Shown piece after piece: positions 40,445 through 50,570 of a stretch of 64,000 bases of DNA. The position numbers were made by a program, and so were the translations under genes. Below the pieces are notes generated by a model. It was not told the DNA's origin. It did not search any database and saw only the letters and a program-made list of their open reading frames with translations. Origin of the DNA: Diplonema japonicum (Eukaryota > Euglenozoa > Diplonemea > Diplonemida > Diplonemidae); the NCBI GenBank assembly GCA_964019335.1, contig OZ025661.1, forward strand, positions 648,001-712,000, in the 5' to 3' direction. Position 1 is the stretch's first letter. Each line of letters opens with the position of its first letter.

Positions 40445-42710
40445 ATGGCAGCTGTAGGCCTCAACGATACTGAGGCGTGCAGGAGATTCGACCCCCGCCC
40501 CCCCGAGGGCTGGGTGGTCAGGCAGAGCACAACACGCCCGGGAGTTTTCTATTATGTAAACAAGGTATTAACAAAAACAACAACAAAACAAAAAAAAAAA
40601 AACACAGGGCACGGGCGAAACGGCAGTCGAAAGGCCTGCACCCATCGTGTCAGCACCGCAGGGGGTACCCAGGGGGAGCTTCCCGAACATTCACGCTGTC
40701 TGGGTTGGGAGAGATAAACTATTAGACTGGCATCAGAAGCTAGAAGGGAGATTCGCAGGCGTAGTAGTCGGGTTCTACATAAGGTTCAGGTTGGAAGACG
40801 CGGCTAACGGGAAGGCACACTACAAAGTAGGAAGAATCCGAGGGGTGACGGACGAGTGGAGGATTTTCATTGACTTGGGGAAAGGGTTGAACCACAGGGG
40901 GGACACAACGGGGATCGATTGCGTCTCCAATTCGGTTTTCACACCAGACGAGGTGAAAGGCTGGCAAGACGGGCTGGACCAAACACAAATGGCGACATTA
41001 GTAACAGACGTGTTCCACACGGAAAGCAGGCTGAGGTCTATCGAAGCAGAGCTGAAGAACATGCCGGACGCCACCCCTCGAAAGAAGGAAAAACGCCCGG
41101 TTCCACAACAACAACCACAACCGCTTCAGCAGCAACAACAACCACAACCGCAAGACACCAGATGGGATCGGAAAGCCCCGAACACACCCTCATCCAAAGC
41201 CACCTCCATGGCATCTGTTCCCGTACCGGGTACACCACCCAATGTACACTTACAACACCCTCAAGGCGTTCCTGGGATGTCTTTGAACAAGAACGATGTG
41301 ACGACTCCTCACGGGCACCGTTCGCGATCAAGGTCGCAGCCAAAGACGAACTTTGCCGGGCAGAAACAGACAACGGGGTACAGCGTCAGTTCGCTTCCGC
41401 CTCCCAAAGCTTGTCTTGTTTCCCCGCAAGTCCTTCTCCTTGACGAAAGAGGCGACACCAAGGGAATGTGCACAATGTCCGACGTAGTAACAAGAGCAAC
41501 AACCGTCGAACCTGACACTCCAATGGGCTCAGGTGGTGGATTCGATCCCTTCGCAACCGCTGATGCCGGTGCGGAACAAGACATTTTAGGGACAGAATCG
41601 ACAATCATGAGAATAAGAGATCTGGAGGCAGCGGAGCCGTTAGACGAAACAGCACGCCCTCGCGAGGCGACAACGGTCCTCCACATGATTATGGAAGCGG
41701 CGGTCGATGGTGGGAAGGAATTTGTGTACCACCGTCCGAGAGAGCTTGGAACCGCGATTCTACAGCTTTGCAGGGCGGTCCGGCCTGTTTTGGAGAAGGA
41801 ACCGTTGTTGCAAAGACTGTCGTCGCCGTTGTACGTCTTCGGTGACATCCACGGAAACTTCTCAGACCTGTACTGTTTCATGAAGAATATCATCTCGTTT
41901 GGGGAGCTGAGCTACACTGCAGCGGACCTCTTATTCCTTGGAGACTATGTGGACCGTGGAACATGTTCTATGGAGTGTATAGTGTTCCTGCTTGCGTACA
42001 AGTTGCTGTCGCCGAATAAAATCTTCCTGATGAGGGGAAACCACGAGTCCCCGGAGGTGAACGGCGACGTCGCGACCTACGGAACAGTCTCCTTCAGGCA
42101 CCAGTGCCTCATGCTATTCGGAGAGGACATGGGCACGCAGGTCTGGACAAACGTGAACGCTTTGTTCAGATACCTTAGCTTGTCGGCTGTTATCGACGAC
42201 AGAATTTTCTGCTCGCACGGTGGAATCCCCCAGTACTATGGTGGTCCGGACACCAGACTCGACATTCTTGAAAAATCCAATTTCCCACGGTTTGAAGAGG
42301 TTCAAAGCGGGAACCCAGAGGTGGAAACACGAGATTATAGACAGTTTGTGTCCGATCTGTTATGGTCGGACCCTGCAGAGCCTGGAATGACACTTAATGA
42401 ACATGGGTTTGGTGCGAACCCCAGGGGTCCAGGGATCAAAACTTTTGGGAAGCGGGCCGTAGACACCTTTTTGTACAACCACAACTTCGATTATATTATC
42501 AGGGCACACCAGGAAAAGTCTAACGGTTTGCGGCTCAGCGACAACGGCCGCGTGATCACTATCTTCTCATCCTCCGACTACGGCGGGCATCAGAACGGTG
42601 CCGGGGTCCTCCTCATTTCAAAAGGGAAAATACGGATGGCGATCAAGGATCCCCTCAGTGCCGGTTACACTGATTTACACCTACCAGGTGGGAGAAGGTC
42701 GGCCTGGTGA
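40445..42710 (+). CDS. PPP-family Ser/Thr phosphatase with N-terminal WW-like domain, two exons
   Basis: The CDS joins 40445-40564 and 40608-42710 (740 aa). The intron GTATTA...CACAG (43 nt) splits a WW-like domain: RPPEGWVVRQSTTRPGVFYY | GTGETAVERP, with the canonical GW, YY and terminal ERP. A Tudor/SH3-like module may follow (~75-150), then a Gln/Pro linker. The catalytic domain (~460-740) has all PPP motifs: GDIHGN, GDYVDRG, RGNHE, HGGI and a late RAHQ..NG. It should be a metal-dependent Ser/Thr phosphatase. The WW domain suggests recruitment through Pro-rich ligands. Confidence 0.87.
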
Positions 42711-42803
42711 GTTGGTGGTTTTTTTTTTCTTTTTTATAGATTTTTTTTTTGTTCACATTCCCTTTTTTTTTCCCTTCCCTCCCTTTCCCATTTTTTTTTT
42801 CCC

Positions 42804-42841
<38 letters not shown>

Positions 42842-43944
42842 AGAGTTCGAATAATAATAAAAAAGAGTGAAAAAAAAAGTAAATTTAACCCACCCCATTC
42901 TCTTTCCCCTCCCCTCCGCAGTTGCTACCAGTTGGGTTAATAATTATAAAAAGGAGGGGAGGGGGAATACGAGACCGGTGAAAACATAGCGTGAATAAGT
43001 TAAGAACTATAAAAAAAAGAATTAAGAGTAACTTTTTTTTTTGTTTGTTTCTTTCTTCTTTTTTTTTTCTAATCTCCTAAAGGACCGAGGCCCGTATTTA
43101 CGGTAACCCCCAGTTTTTTACTTCGTTAATTTTTATAAAAGGGGGCATGCAACCTTGAAGATACAGGGAAGCGTAAATGTGTGCCAAAATTTTTCAATCC
43201 CAGTTGTCAAAAAAAAAAAAAAAAAAAAAAAATTGAAATTGGGACAAAAACGCTTGGTCCTTTAGGGGCTAGGGAGAGGAAAAAGAGAAAAAAAAATGAC
43301 TGAGAGAAAACTGGTTCCTCCTTTCTTTCAAAAAAAAAAAAAGAAAGACAATTGTTACTTTTTTGTTTTGGCTTCTCCCCTCTCTCTCCCCCAACTCAAA
43401 AAAAAGGGGGAAAAAAAAACGAAACATTGTTCCTTCTTTCAGGGTTTGCCATTTTCATATCTTCTCATGATTCAGCATTTGGGAAAAGGGGGGGGCAGCT
43501 TTTATTTTTCATAGTTATGTAATTTTTCCAGGAAGAGGTATTGGCATTGAGAGAAGGAGAGGGGGGGAAGAACCCCCTGAGTTGTTTAGATTTAACAGAA
43601 AAAGAAAGGAAGAAAAAATTAAGAAAGAGGAAAAATAATACTGGTTAGATATATCACTAAGATGCTCCATGCAGTTTAGAAAAAAAAAAGGGGGGGAAAG
43701 GTTAGGTGCGTTCAAGGAGGCTACACATCTTTTTTTTCGAAGAAACAAAGCGTTCACCTGACCTTTTTTTTCTTCTTCTCTTTTTTTTGTTGTTGTTGCT
43801 TGGAACATGTAGAATATGAGGAAGAAGGAGAGGAGAGGGGGGGGGGGGGGGGGGGAAGAATCTTATTCCCCTCCCCCTCCCCACTTAGACATTTTTTTTT
43901 TCTTTTTTTTGTAATATAAGGCCTAAGTAAGCCTGGGGTGCTGC

Positions 43945-43977
<33 letters not shown>

Positions 43978-44595
43978 GCGAATAGTGAAAATAGTGGTGT
44001 TTTCATTTTTCCCCTATACTTTATTGATCGCTCTCCCCCGACTAACACAGCTTGTTTAAAGGTGTCAGAACGGCCTCGGGGAAGGGCCCTGAAGTTCTTT
44101 TTGACGGCAAGGACTCGCCTCTGAAGGAAGACCGGTAAACTGCTTCATCTCCGACGGCTTCATAAAGTTAGGCGCACCGCGGTGAGCCGTTGCTAACCGC
44201 TTCGTTTCCAATAGTGATTTTCCCCCCCTCTTTTTTTTTCTTTAGGAGCACCCATAACCACACCTCTCGTGCCGCTGCACGACCGTCATGAGGGTGGGGG
44301 GGGGGGGGGGGGGAAGTGTAACTGCTCTCTACATTCTTCTTCCTCCGCGGGCCTTTTTTTCTTTAAAAAACTTGCTCCCCCCCCCCCCCCCCTATTTTTA
44401 ACCCGCTCTTCTCCTTTTTAAAAAAACAAAAAAAAAATGAAGATGTTCTTCCAATTAAGTCGCATCCCACCCCCATCCTTCATGTGTCCCTTCCCTTTTT
44501 TTTGACTTCCGCCGTTTCTTCTTCTTTTTTTATTGTTGAATTCTTTCAAGTGGTTTTAAAAAAAAAAAAGAAAATAAAAGGGAAGGAACACAAAG
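42711..44595. other. 1.9-kb intergenic region with low complexity, a small inverted-repeat element and a GC-rich block
   Basis: Mostly homopolymers. 43076-43266 is bounded by inverted repeats. 44040-44215 is non-repetitive, GC-rich and could fold. 44216-44595 returns to runs of G, C and T before the next leader. No protein gene is seen. Confidence 0.6.
43076..43266. repeat. Candidate 191-bp MITE with short terminal inverted repeats
   Basis: The left end is CCTAAAGGACCGAGG; the right end on the other strand is CCTAAAGGACCAAGC, with 11 identical outer bases. The interior is AT-rich and has no frame. No clear target duplication was identified. Confidence 0.5.
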
Positions 44596-46371
44596 ATGCC
44601 ATCCACGGTGCGTATTCTTCAGTTGAACGATGTGTACATGTTCGACAATGTGCCCAGCTACGCCACGGGTGTCAAGAAGCTAAGCGAGGGCAGGAAGGAA
44701 GGCTCAACCTTTCAAGTCCTGGCGGGGGATTTTGTCGCCCCGTCGGTTCTGTCCCGCCTAGACAGCGGTCTCGGGATGGTGGACGTTCTGGGCAAGTGTG
44801 GGCTGGACTACACTTGCTTCGGTAACCACGAAAACGACATTCCTTACAAAGAACTGATGAAGCGCATCAAGCAAAGTAGCTTCAAATGGGTCAACAGCAA
44901 CATGGTTTTGAAGAACCTCCCCTCGTCCATCCCGACAGAAAAACTCCCTGAATACGAGATCCGATCCGTGGATGGGAAGAAAATAGCGTTTTTCGGCTTT
45001 CTCGTCCCTGACATGGGATTGTACCCCACAGGGAGGTTTTCAGGTTCCAAAGTATCGCCCATCATCGAAAAAGCAGAGCTGTTGTACGAAAAGCTGAAGG
45101 ATGAAGTCGATCTCATGGTCCCCATCTCGCATCAAAGCATAGAAGACGACCGTGCCTTTGCAAAACACTTTGGTGGGGAGAAGTTCCCATTCATCGCCGG
45201 CGGGCACGACCATGATTATTTCAATGAAGTTGTCAATGGATGCACCATCTTAAAGGTGGCCAAGGACGCGGTTCGAATTGGTGTCTTTGATGTTTCTTGG
45301 GACGAAACCACAGGAAAGCGCTCTGTTGAGGTGAGCACGTTCATGACGGACCAGTACGAAGCGGACCCGAGCATGAAACAAGCCGTTCAGAAACACCTTG
45401 CTGTTCTGGACAAGTTTAAGACCGCTACGCTGTTCACGACCAAGACACCGCTGTCCAGCATCGACGTCAGAAAAAAACCGTCTTCCCTTGCAAAGATCCT
45501 ACTTTCCTCTGTCAGAGAGGCATATTTCGCAGACTGTGTCATGGTCAACGCAGGCTCCATTCGGGGGTCAAGGGATTATCCTGAAAATCACGAGTTCAGC
45601 TACGTGGACCTTTCTGCCGAGTTTGCCTTCCCGAGCACGCCGATGATCTGTGTGACGTTGACCGGAGAGGACATTAAAAATTCGATCTTGTTCTCCAGGA
45701 AATACAGTTACGAAAGCCCTCCCCAAGAGTCCGGCGGGTATCTGCAGACCTGCGATGCATTGCGTGTGAAAGAAGACTACACCGTGGAACTGAACGGAGA
45801 ACCGATCAACGAGGCAAAGGAATACCATGTGGGCGTGCTTTACGCAACCGTGGCCAAGAGAATGGACGACATCGATCCCTTGATCGAAGCTGTTGAAAGA
45901 AGAGGTGTGAAGTTGCTGGAAAGCGCCACAAGGGAAATTATTGATGTTGTTGTTTCAAGGTACTCAAGGACTGCTTGGTGTCATATTATGAAGAAGATGA
46001 ACCTGTCGTTCTCCCAGATCGATTCCAACTCGGATGGTTTTGTCACCTTTGCAGAGCTGCAACAGGCTGCGGGTGACCAAAAGGAGTACAACGACGCAGT
46101 TCTCAGGAACGTTTGGAACGTCTTGGACGCGGACGACAATGGGAGGGTCACCCCCGCCGAGCTTCTCGCCTTCTTCATTCCCATCTCTACTGATGAGAAG
46201 TCGGTCCTCAGCAAGGAAAAAACCTTGAGCATCATCGCCGACAGGCTCGGACCCGGACGCGAGTCGGTTTACGACGATCTGAAAATGTTCTACACAAAAC
46301 AGGGTGACATCGACTTGAGAAAGATGCTCAAAGAATATATGCCCTTGCCCGATGGACAGATGGAGTATTGA
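44596..46371 (+). CDS. Calcineurin-like metallophosphatase / 5'-nucleotidase family with two C-terminal EF-hands
   Basis: 591 aa. The N-terminal metallophosphatase domain begins VRILQLNDVYMF (family (L/Q)xxNDxH/Y), with VLAGDFVAPS, FGNHENDI and AGGHDHDY as metal and phosphate ligands. A 5'-nucleotidase C-terminal domain follows (~290-455: DCVMVNAGSIRG, GYLQTCDALRV). The end carries two EF-hand loops, DSNSDGFVTFAE (~475) and DADDNGRVTPAE (~511), with canonical Ca ligands. No signal peptide or GPI signal is visible, so it is probably cytosolic and calcium-linked. The start ATG follows GGAACACAAAG. Confidence 0.88.
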   Translation: MPSTVRILQLNDVYMFDNVPSYATGVKKLSEGRKEGSTFQVLAGDFVAPSVLSRLDSGLGMVDVLGKCGLDYTCFGNHENDIPYKELMKRIKQSSFKWVNSNMVLKNLPSSIPTEKLPEYEIRSVDGKKIAFFGFLVPDMGLYPTGRFSGSKVSPIIEKAELLYEKLKDEVDLMVPISHQSIEDDRAFAKHFGGEKFPFIAGGHDHDYFNEVVNGCTILKVAKDAVRIGVFDVSWDETTGKRSVEVSTFMTDQYEADPSMKQAVQKHLAVLDKFKTATLFTTKTPLSSIDVRKKPSSLAKILLSSVREAYFADCVMVNAGSIRGSRDYPENHEFSYVDLSAEFAFPSTPMICVTLTGEDIKNSILFSRKYSYESPPQESGGYLQTCDALRVKEDYTVELNGEPINEAKEYHVGVLYATVAKRMDDIDPLIEAVERRGVKLLESATREIIDVVVSRYSRTAWCHIMKKMNLSFSQIDSNSDGFVTFAELQQAAGDQKEYNDAVLRNVWNVLDADDNGRVTPAELLAFFIPISTDEKSVLSKEKTLSIIADRLGPGRESVYDDLKMFYTKQGDIDLRKMLKEYMPLPDGQMEY

Positions 46372-46658
46372 TTTTTTTTTTTTTTTTCTTTTTTTCTTAC
46401 ACACAACTCCCTCTCTCTTTTTTTTTCATTTTTTTTTTTCTTCACCCGATCGATTTTTTTTCTTCTTTTGAGGCGATCTTGCAGGTTCCCCTCAACAATT
46501 TTTTTTTCTCTTCTTTTTGTTTTTGCTCTTAAGGAAGGCATCAAAAGATCCTTCCGACTAATTTGCTCCAACGTTTCTTCTTCTTTTATTTCACCTTCCT
46601 TGCTTCTTGGTTCAAAAAAGATTCTGGAAGCAGGAAGTTTTTTCCCCACAACAAAAAG
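46372..46658. other. Intergenic, T-rich
   Basis: 287 bp of T/C-rich sequence between the nucleotidase gene and the 3' end of the tRNA-Val gene. Nothing is recognised. Confidence 0.7.
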
Positions 46659-46731
46659 TACACATGGTCGGGATTGAACCGACGATCTCTCGCGTGTGGG
46701 GCGAGCGTCCTAACCACTAGACGACACGTGC
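46659..46731 (-). tRNA. tRNA-Val (CAC)
   Basis: The minus strand folds into a full cloverleaf of 73 nt: acceptor GCACGTG paired with CATGTGT, D-arm GTCT...AGGAC, anticodon stem CTCGC/GCGAG, loop CCCACAC giving anticodon CAC, T-arm GTCGG-TTCAATC-CCGAC, discriminator A. Position 33 is C, not the near-universal U. There is no intron. The first base of the tRNA gene coincides with the start of the target duplication of the adjacent retroelement. Confidence 0.85.
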
Positions 46732-46745
46732 TGTTGCCTGTGGTT
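46731..46745. repeat. Target-site duplication, tRNA-proximal copy
   Basis: CTGTTGCCTGTGGTT, identical to 50089-50103; flanking bases differ on both sides, so the duplication is exactly 15 bp. Confidence 0.85.
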
Positions 46746-46815
46746 TAATAATAATAATAATAATAATAATAATATAATAATAATATAATAATAATAATAT
46801 AATAATAATAATATC
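46746..46815. repeat. (TAA)n microsatellite, the 3' tail of the retroelement
   Basis: About 70 bp of TAA units with several TA interruptions. It abuts the target duplication, as expected for the 3' tail of a minus-strand non-LTR insertion. Confidence 0.85.
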
Positions 46816-47210
46816 TGTTCCACTGCCGGGTCGGGAGCATCAGAGAAGGTTTGAAAAGGATAAAAGGAAAATGGGGAAAGGAAGAAAAAATCAACAAAGC
46901 TGAGTTGAAAAGCAGAGCTCGAGAAATCAAAAATCAAAGTGAAGGTATCATGAGCCTTTCGCCCAAGAAGAGAACAAACAGCACCATAGGTAGGGGGGGT
47001 TTAGCACTCCCTCCTTCTGGTCTTTTTTTTTTTCTTTAAAAAAAAAGCTTCTGTGTGGCCAATTACCAACAGAGAGGAGCGGTGAGTACTGGGACACTGT
47101 CCTTCAAGATCCTTTTATCATTTCTTTTTTCTCTCCCTCTTCATTCCCTCCCACCCTTATTAACATTACCCCTTTCCTTATTGTTTCACCCCTTTTTATT
47201 GAACGCCGAA

Positions 47211-47260
47211 GGCCCGCCCAGTCTGGTTCTCGCCCCCTAATAAATTCCTTTGACTGGGCG
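47211..47260. other. Small perfect hairpin inside the retroelement 3' region
   Basis: CGCCCAGTC and GACTGGGCG form a 9-bp perfect stem around a ~26-nt loop. It may be a structured 3' UTR element; this is a weak call. Confidence 0.3.
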
Positions 47261-48748
47261 TCCTTGGCCAACTCCGCACATTCCCCGCCAACAGCGCATC
47301 CACCTCAAAAGGTAGGATCGTCTTAGGGATTTCGGGGCGACCATTGCTTAAACCAGCACGAGACCGTCCCCTTGCTGGATTTGTTGGGTCGGTGGGGCGC
47401 TAGATAATTAAAACATAAAATGAAAAGAAAAGGGGAAGAGAGAGGAATAGCAACAGAAAAGACCTGGCAGCAGAACAGGAGACATCGGGTGAGGTTTTGG
47501 GGGAAACTAAAAAGGGGGGGAAAGATGACTCTACTTTTCTAAGTTGCCCATGTCGAGGTCGTCGTCGTCGTCGGCGCTGGCGTCAGGCAACCAGCGCGAT
47601 GGAGCGGCAGGGCCAACTCGTGAGAGGAAGGAAGGGGTTGGGAGAGGGATAGTTGATGTAGAGGGCCGGTCGGGACCCGGATCAGCACGAAAAACGCCCC
47701 CCCCGGCTCCGCTCCACTCGAGAGATGCCTTCGCTCAGAACGAATCTGTTGGTCTTACACCCCCGCTACCGGTGCCCCGATAGCGGCTTGTGCCAAACAG
47801 ACCGTCTTCGCTCCAGCCACCCCCCTCGTTTTGCTCGGCCAGGGGTCCAGCGTCACCACACGACTCACCCCACACAACAAGAGGGAAGCTGCCTCTTGGC
47901 CGTGCACCTTGCGTGCACGTTGCCCAGGGCCACCACTGGGAGGTGAGCAGCCACCACACACACTCGGGTCGGGCTTACATTTTCATGTGTGTGTGTGTAT
48001 TCGACCCCTAAAAACCTGTGGTTTTTTTTTTTTTTTCAAAATACCAATAGGTGCCACCATGGGGGAGCAACACCTGGGAAGGGGAAAGGTGAAGGGAAGC
48101 ATGGAAATATTACAGGGAGGGCGAAGACCAGTTCTTCTGCAATCAGATGGAGCTGTGGACTCCGCCAACCCGTGCACCTGTTTGGAACAGCCGAAGAGGG
48201 CTGAATTACTTTAATTCCAAGCCGCGTAGACCTACGTGACTCGGACGGGGACCTTGACCCCAGTTCGTCGTTTTTCTCAACTGGGACCTCTGGTGACCGG
48301 AACTGGCCCCGGTCGCCCCCTCGAGAGGGATTTGCTCCATTGAGCGAAACATGAAAGGGTGAGAGTAAAATCTCTCAAAATCAAAAGGGGAAGCGAGTGT
48401 GCGTGTGCGCATGGGGATGATAGGGGAAGCATTTGCTCTCCCCGCTGCACTCCGGCTGGCGGGGGGAGGGGATGGCCGTACCACACTCGTTCGTGCGAAG
48501 ATGAGAGGACTCATCTGGGCAACTTCAGAGTAGGCCGGGCCATCCGTTTTTGACTACAATGTCAGGGCACACGATAACAAGAGGATGTTAATTTTAAAAA
48601 TTTAAAAGTTTAAAGGGGGACGGGCATACTGGTAAGAGAAAGGCCAGACGCCGGATGATGATAAAGAAAAGGATGAGAGGGAGTGGAAGAGAGGGGAAGG
48701 GAACGTAAGCACTAAAAGAATTGAAATGTTGATCTCACCCTACTCACT

Positions 48749-49992
48749 TCAGCGCAACACGGGGGCCGCAGGGCCGGCGTCAAGGGAGACAGCCGGCGGG
48801 ATGAGCGAAGGGGCAGCGGTACCTGCCGTTGCCGCAGACGGCGACGTGAAGACCCCGGATCTGGCCCAATCAAGCAAGCCAGAGTCGGCGATGAGGGTGA
48901 ATACCTGCGTCACGCGTTTTGACAGGCACTCCACCAGCGAGGGGCGTCCATTGGGAGCGTCGAGCGAACCCCGTCCAACCACAGCGCACCCCCCAACAAC
49001 GTGCTCCCTGGACATCTTTGCTCCACACGCTGGGCAGCTGAGCTCAGCCTTCTTCCTGTTCGGTCCAGCCGCCTGCAGGAAGCCGAAGAAGAGAGCGGAG
49101 TGCCCTACCCTCAGCCGCGAGATGACCGTCTCCGCTAGCCTGGGGAGGGACTGGGGGAAGCACGCCGCTCGGAGCCCCGTGGCCCTCGCGTACCTCGGGG
49201 CCACCTCCCCGACAATGACCGCAGACCTCTGCTGAATCTGGCGACGGACCAGGGCCCTGACCGACCTGTAGTCGAGAGAGGGGCGAGTCAGCTCGCGCTT
49301 CGTGCCCTCCCCGGCCAGCCTGTCTGCCGCCTCGTTGCCAGGAACCCCGCAGTGGGACGGCACAAACTGGAGAATGACTGGTGCACCTTGTGCACGTGCC
49401 GCGGCCACCAGCAGTTCCCAGGTCTCGTGGTCGAGCCTCTCCCTCTGCCGCGAAGGACCTGCCCTCAGCTGATCAAGGAGAGAGAGCGAGTCGGTACAGA
49501 TCGACAGCCGGCTGTCTGCCAACGTGGGGTGCTCGCTCCGGAGCGCGGCCACCATGTCCAGAGCCACCTTGACAGCCAGACCCTCCGCCCGAAAGGAAGA
49601 GCAGAAATTGCTGACGCCGAAGCTCTCGGACACGGGTTCGTGGGGGCGGGGGAGCTGCAAGTAGACCCCGGCGCCGCCCCTCCACCTCTGGCGGTCCCGT
49701 ACGACAGAACCATCCGTATAGGCATGGATACCCGGTGGAAGGGCAGCCAGAGCCTCCACGGCCGCTTATCCACGTCCGGCGACGAACGCGTGACCCTGCC
49801 GGGAAGGGCAGTTCTGAACTCCACCAGGATCGCGTGCCACGGTGCTACCTTGGGCGAGACAGTCAGTAGCTCGAAGGTGTCGTACTTCCTGAAGCCTTCC
49901 TGCGTCGTCCATCCCTGCAGTCCGCAGCGTCGTAGCGCAAGGATACCCGCACGCAGCCACCCATTGCCCATACCGGTCATCCGTGGACTCAA
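48749..49992 (-). pseudogene. C-terminal part of a non-LTR retrotransposon polyprotein: RNase H and CCHC zinc knuckle
   Basis: From high to low coordinate: a post-RT segment (about 49780-49992), then after a frameshift near 49770 an RNase H domain with all four acidic residues: YTDGSV, FRAEGLAV, ICTDSLSLL and SHCGVPGNEAADRLA. A C-x2-C-x7-H-x4-C knuckle (CPACGAKMSREH...C) follows at ~49000-49050, as in I, ingi/L1Tc and Jockey-type elements. A stop at 49766-49768 in the RNase H frame shows the break. The RT and endonuclease are absent, so it cannot move by itself. Confidence 0.83.
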
Positions 49993-50088
49993 GGACCTCG
50001 CGGTGAACCGGGGAGGTCCTCCAGCAGAACGACTTCGCCGTCAACACCGCCGCAGCTCCCTCAGCCATCTGTCGGAGGGGTAGCAGAC

Positions 50089-50103
50089 CTGTTGCCTGTG
50101 GTT
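50089..50103. repeat. Target-site duplication, distal copy
   Basis: CTGTTGCCTGTGGTT, the second copy of the 15-bp duplication bounding the retroelement. Confidence 0.85.
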
Positions 50104-50570
50104 GGCGTCTTAAACATACATTGTAGTATTAAAACACTCTTGCCCGAATAATCCCTAAGGAGATCTCCTTTATTTTTTCTTTTCCATTTCTCCCCCTTCT
50201 GGCGTGACCATATCACGAACCACTGGCTTGGCAATCGATTGTAGTCATGCTCCTGTCGTCCATAGGTTTTCGTCTGAATGCCCGTTGGATAACCCTTTTG
50301 TGACTGCTCGATAATGGCTGTCGGAAGCATGGTCCTCGTGTCATAATTTCTCTTGCAGAACCGCCTCGTTTTTTTTTTGTGCAAGTTTAAAAAAAAAAAA
50401 CAACCAAATTCCAGCTAAAGCCCCGCAAACTAATGTGGTTTCACTTCTGTCTGCTGGCTTGCTTTGGAACTTCGGGTTTTTTTGTTTTTGTTTTTTTTTT
50501 TTCGTTTCTTTTATTTTTCTCTTCTTTTTTCGCAATTGCTTCCCAACACCATAGGTAAATCCTCCACAAC
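50104..50570. other. Intergenic, former upstream region of tRNA-Val, then pyrimidine-rich leader
   Basis: 50104-50360 is unique DNA with an open but unrecognised minus-strand frame. 50365-50540 is A- and T-rich. The sequence CAACACCATAG (50544-50554) after a long pyrimidine tract would make a good trans- or cis-splice acceptor before the sedolisin ATG. Confidence 0.45.

Larger units (their letters stand above)
46746..50088 (-). mobile_element. 5'-truncated non-LTR retrotransposon at the 5' end of tRNA-Val
   Basis: This 3.34-kb segment is flanked by a perfect 15-bp target duplication. On the minus strand it starts inside the coding region (RT missing), carries an RNase H domain and a CCHC knuckle, has a ~2-kb 3' part without a clear gene, and ends in a (ATT)n-type tail (46746-46815), the 3' simple-repeat tail typical of I/ingi-type elements. 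Variable-length target duplications and 5' truncation are the marks of target-primed reverse transcription. The element lies between the tRNA-Val 5' end and its former upstream DNA. Confidence 0.85.

Noticed and set aside
44015-44030. TATACTTTATTG, resembling the end of euglenozoan spliced leaders
   Set aside because: No full leader, no following GT donor and no Sm-like site; the match is too short.
47540-48000. Plus-strand Ser/Arg-rich frames within the retroelement as genes
   Set aside because: They lie antisense in the element's 3' region and are short, without domains.
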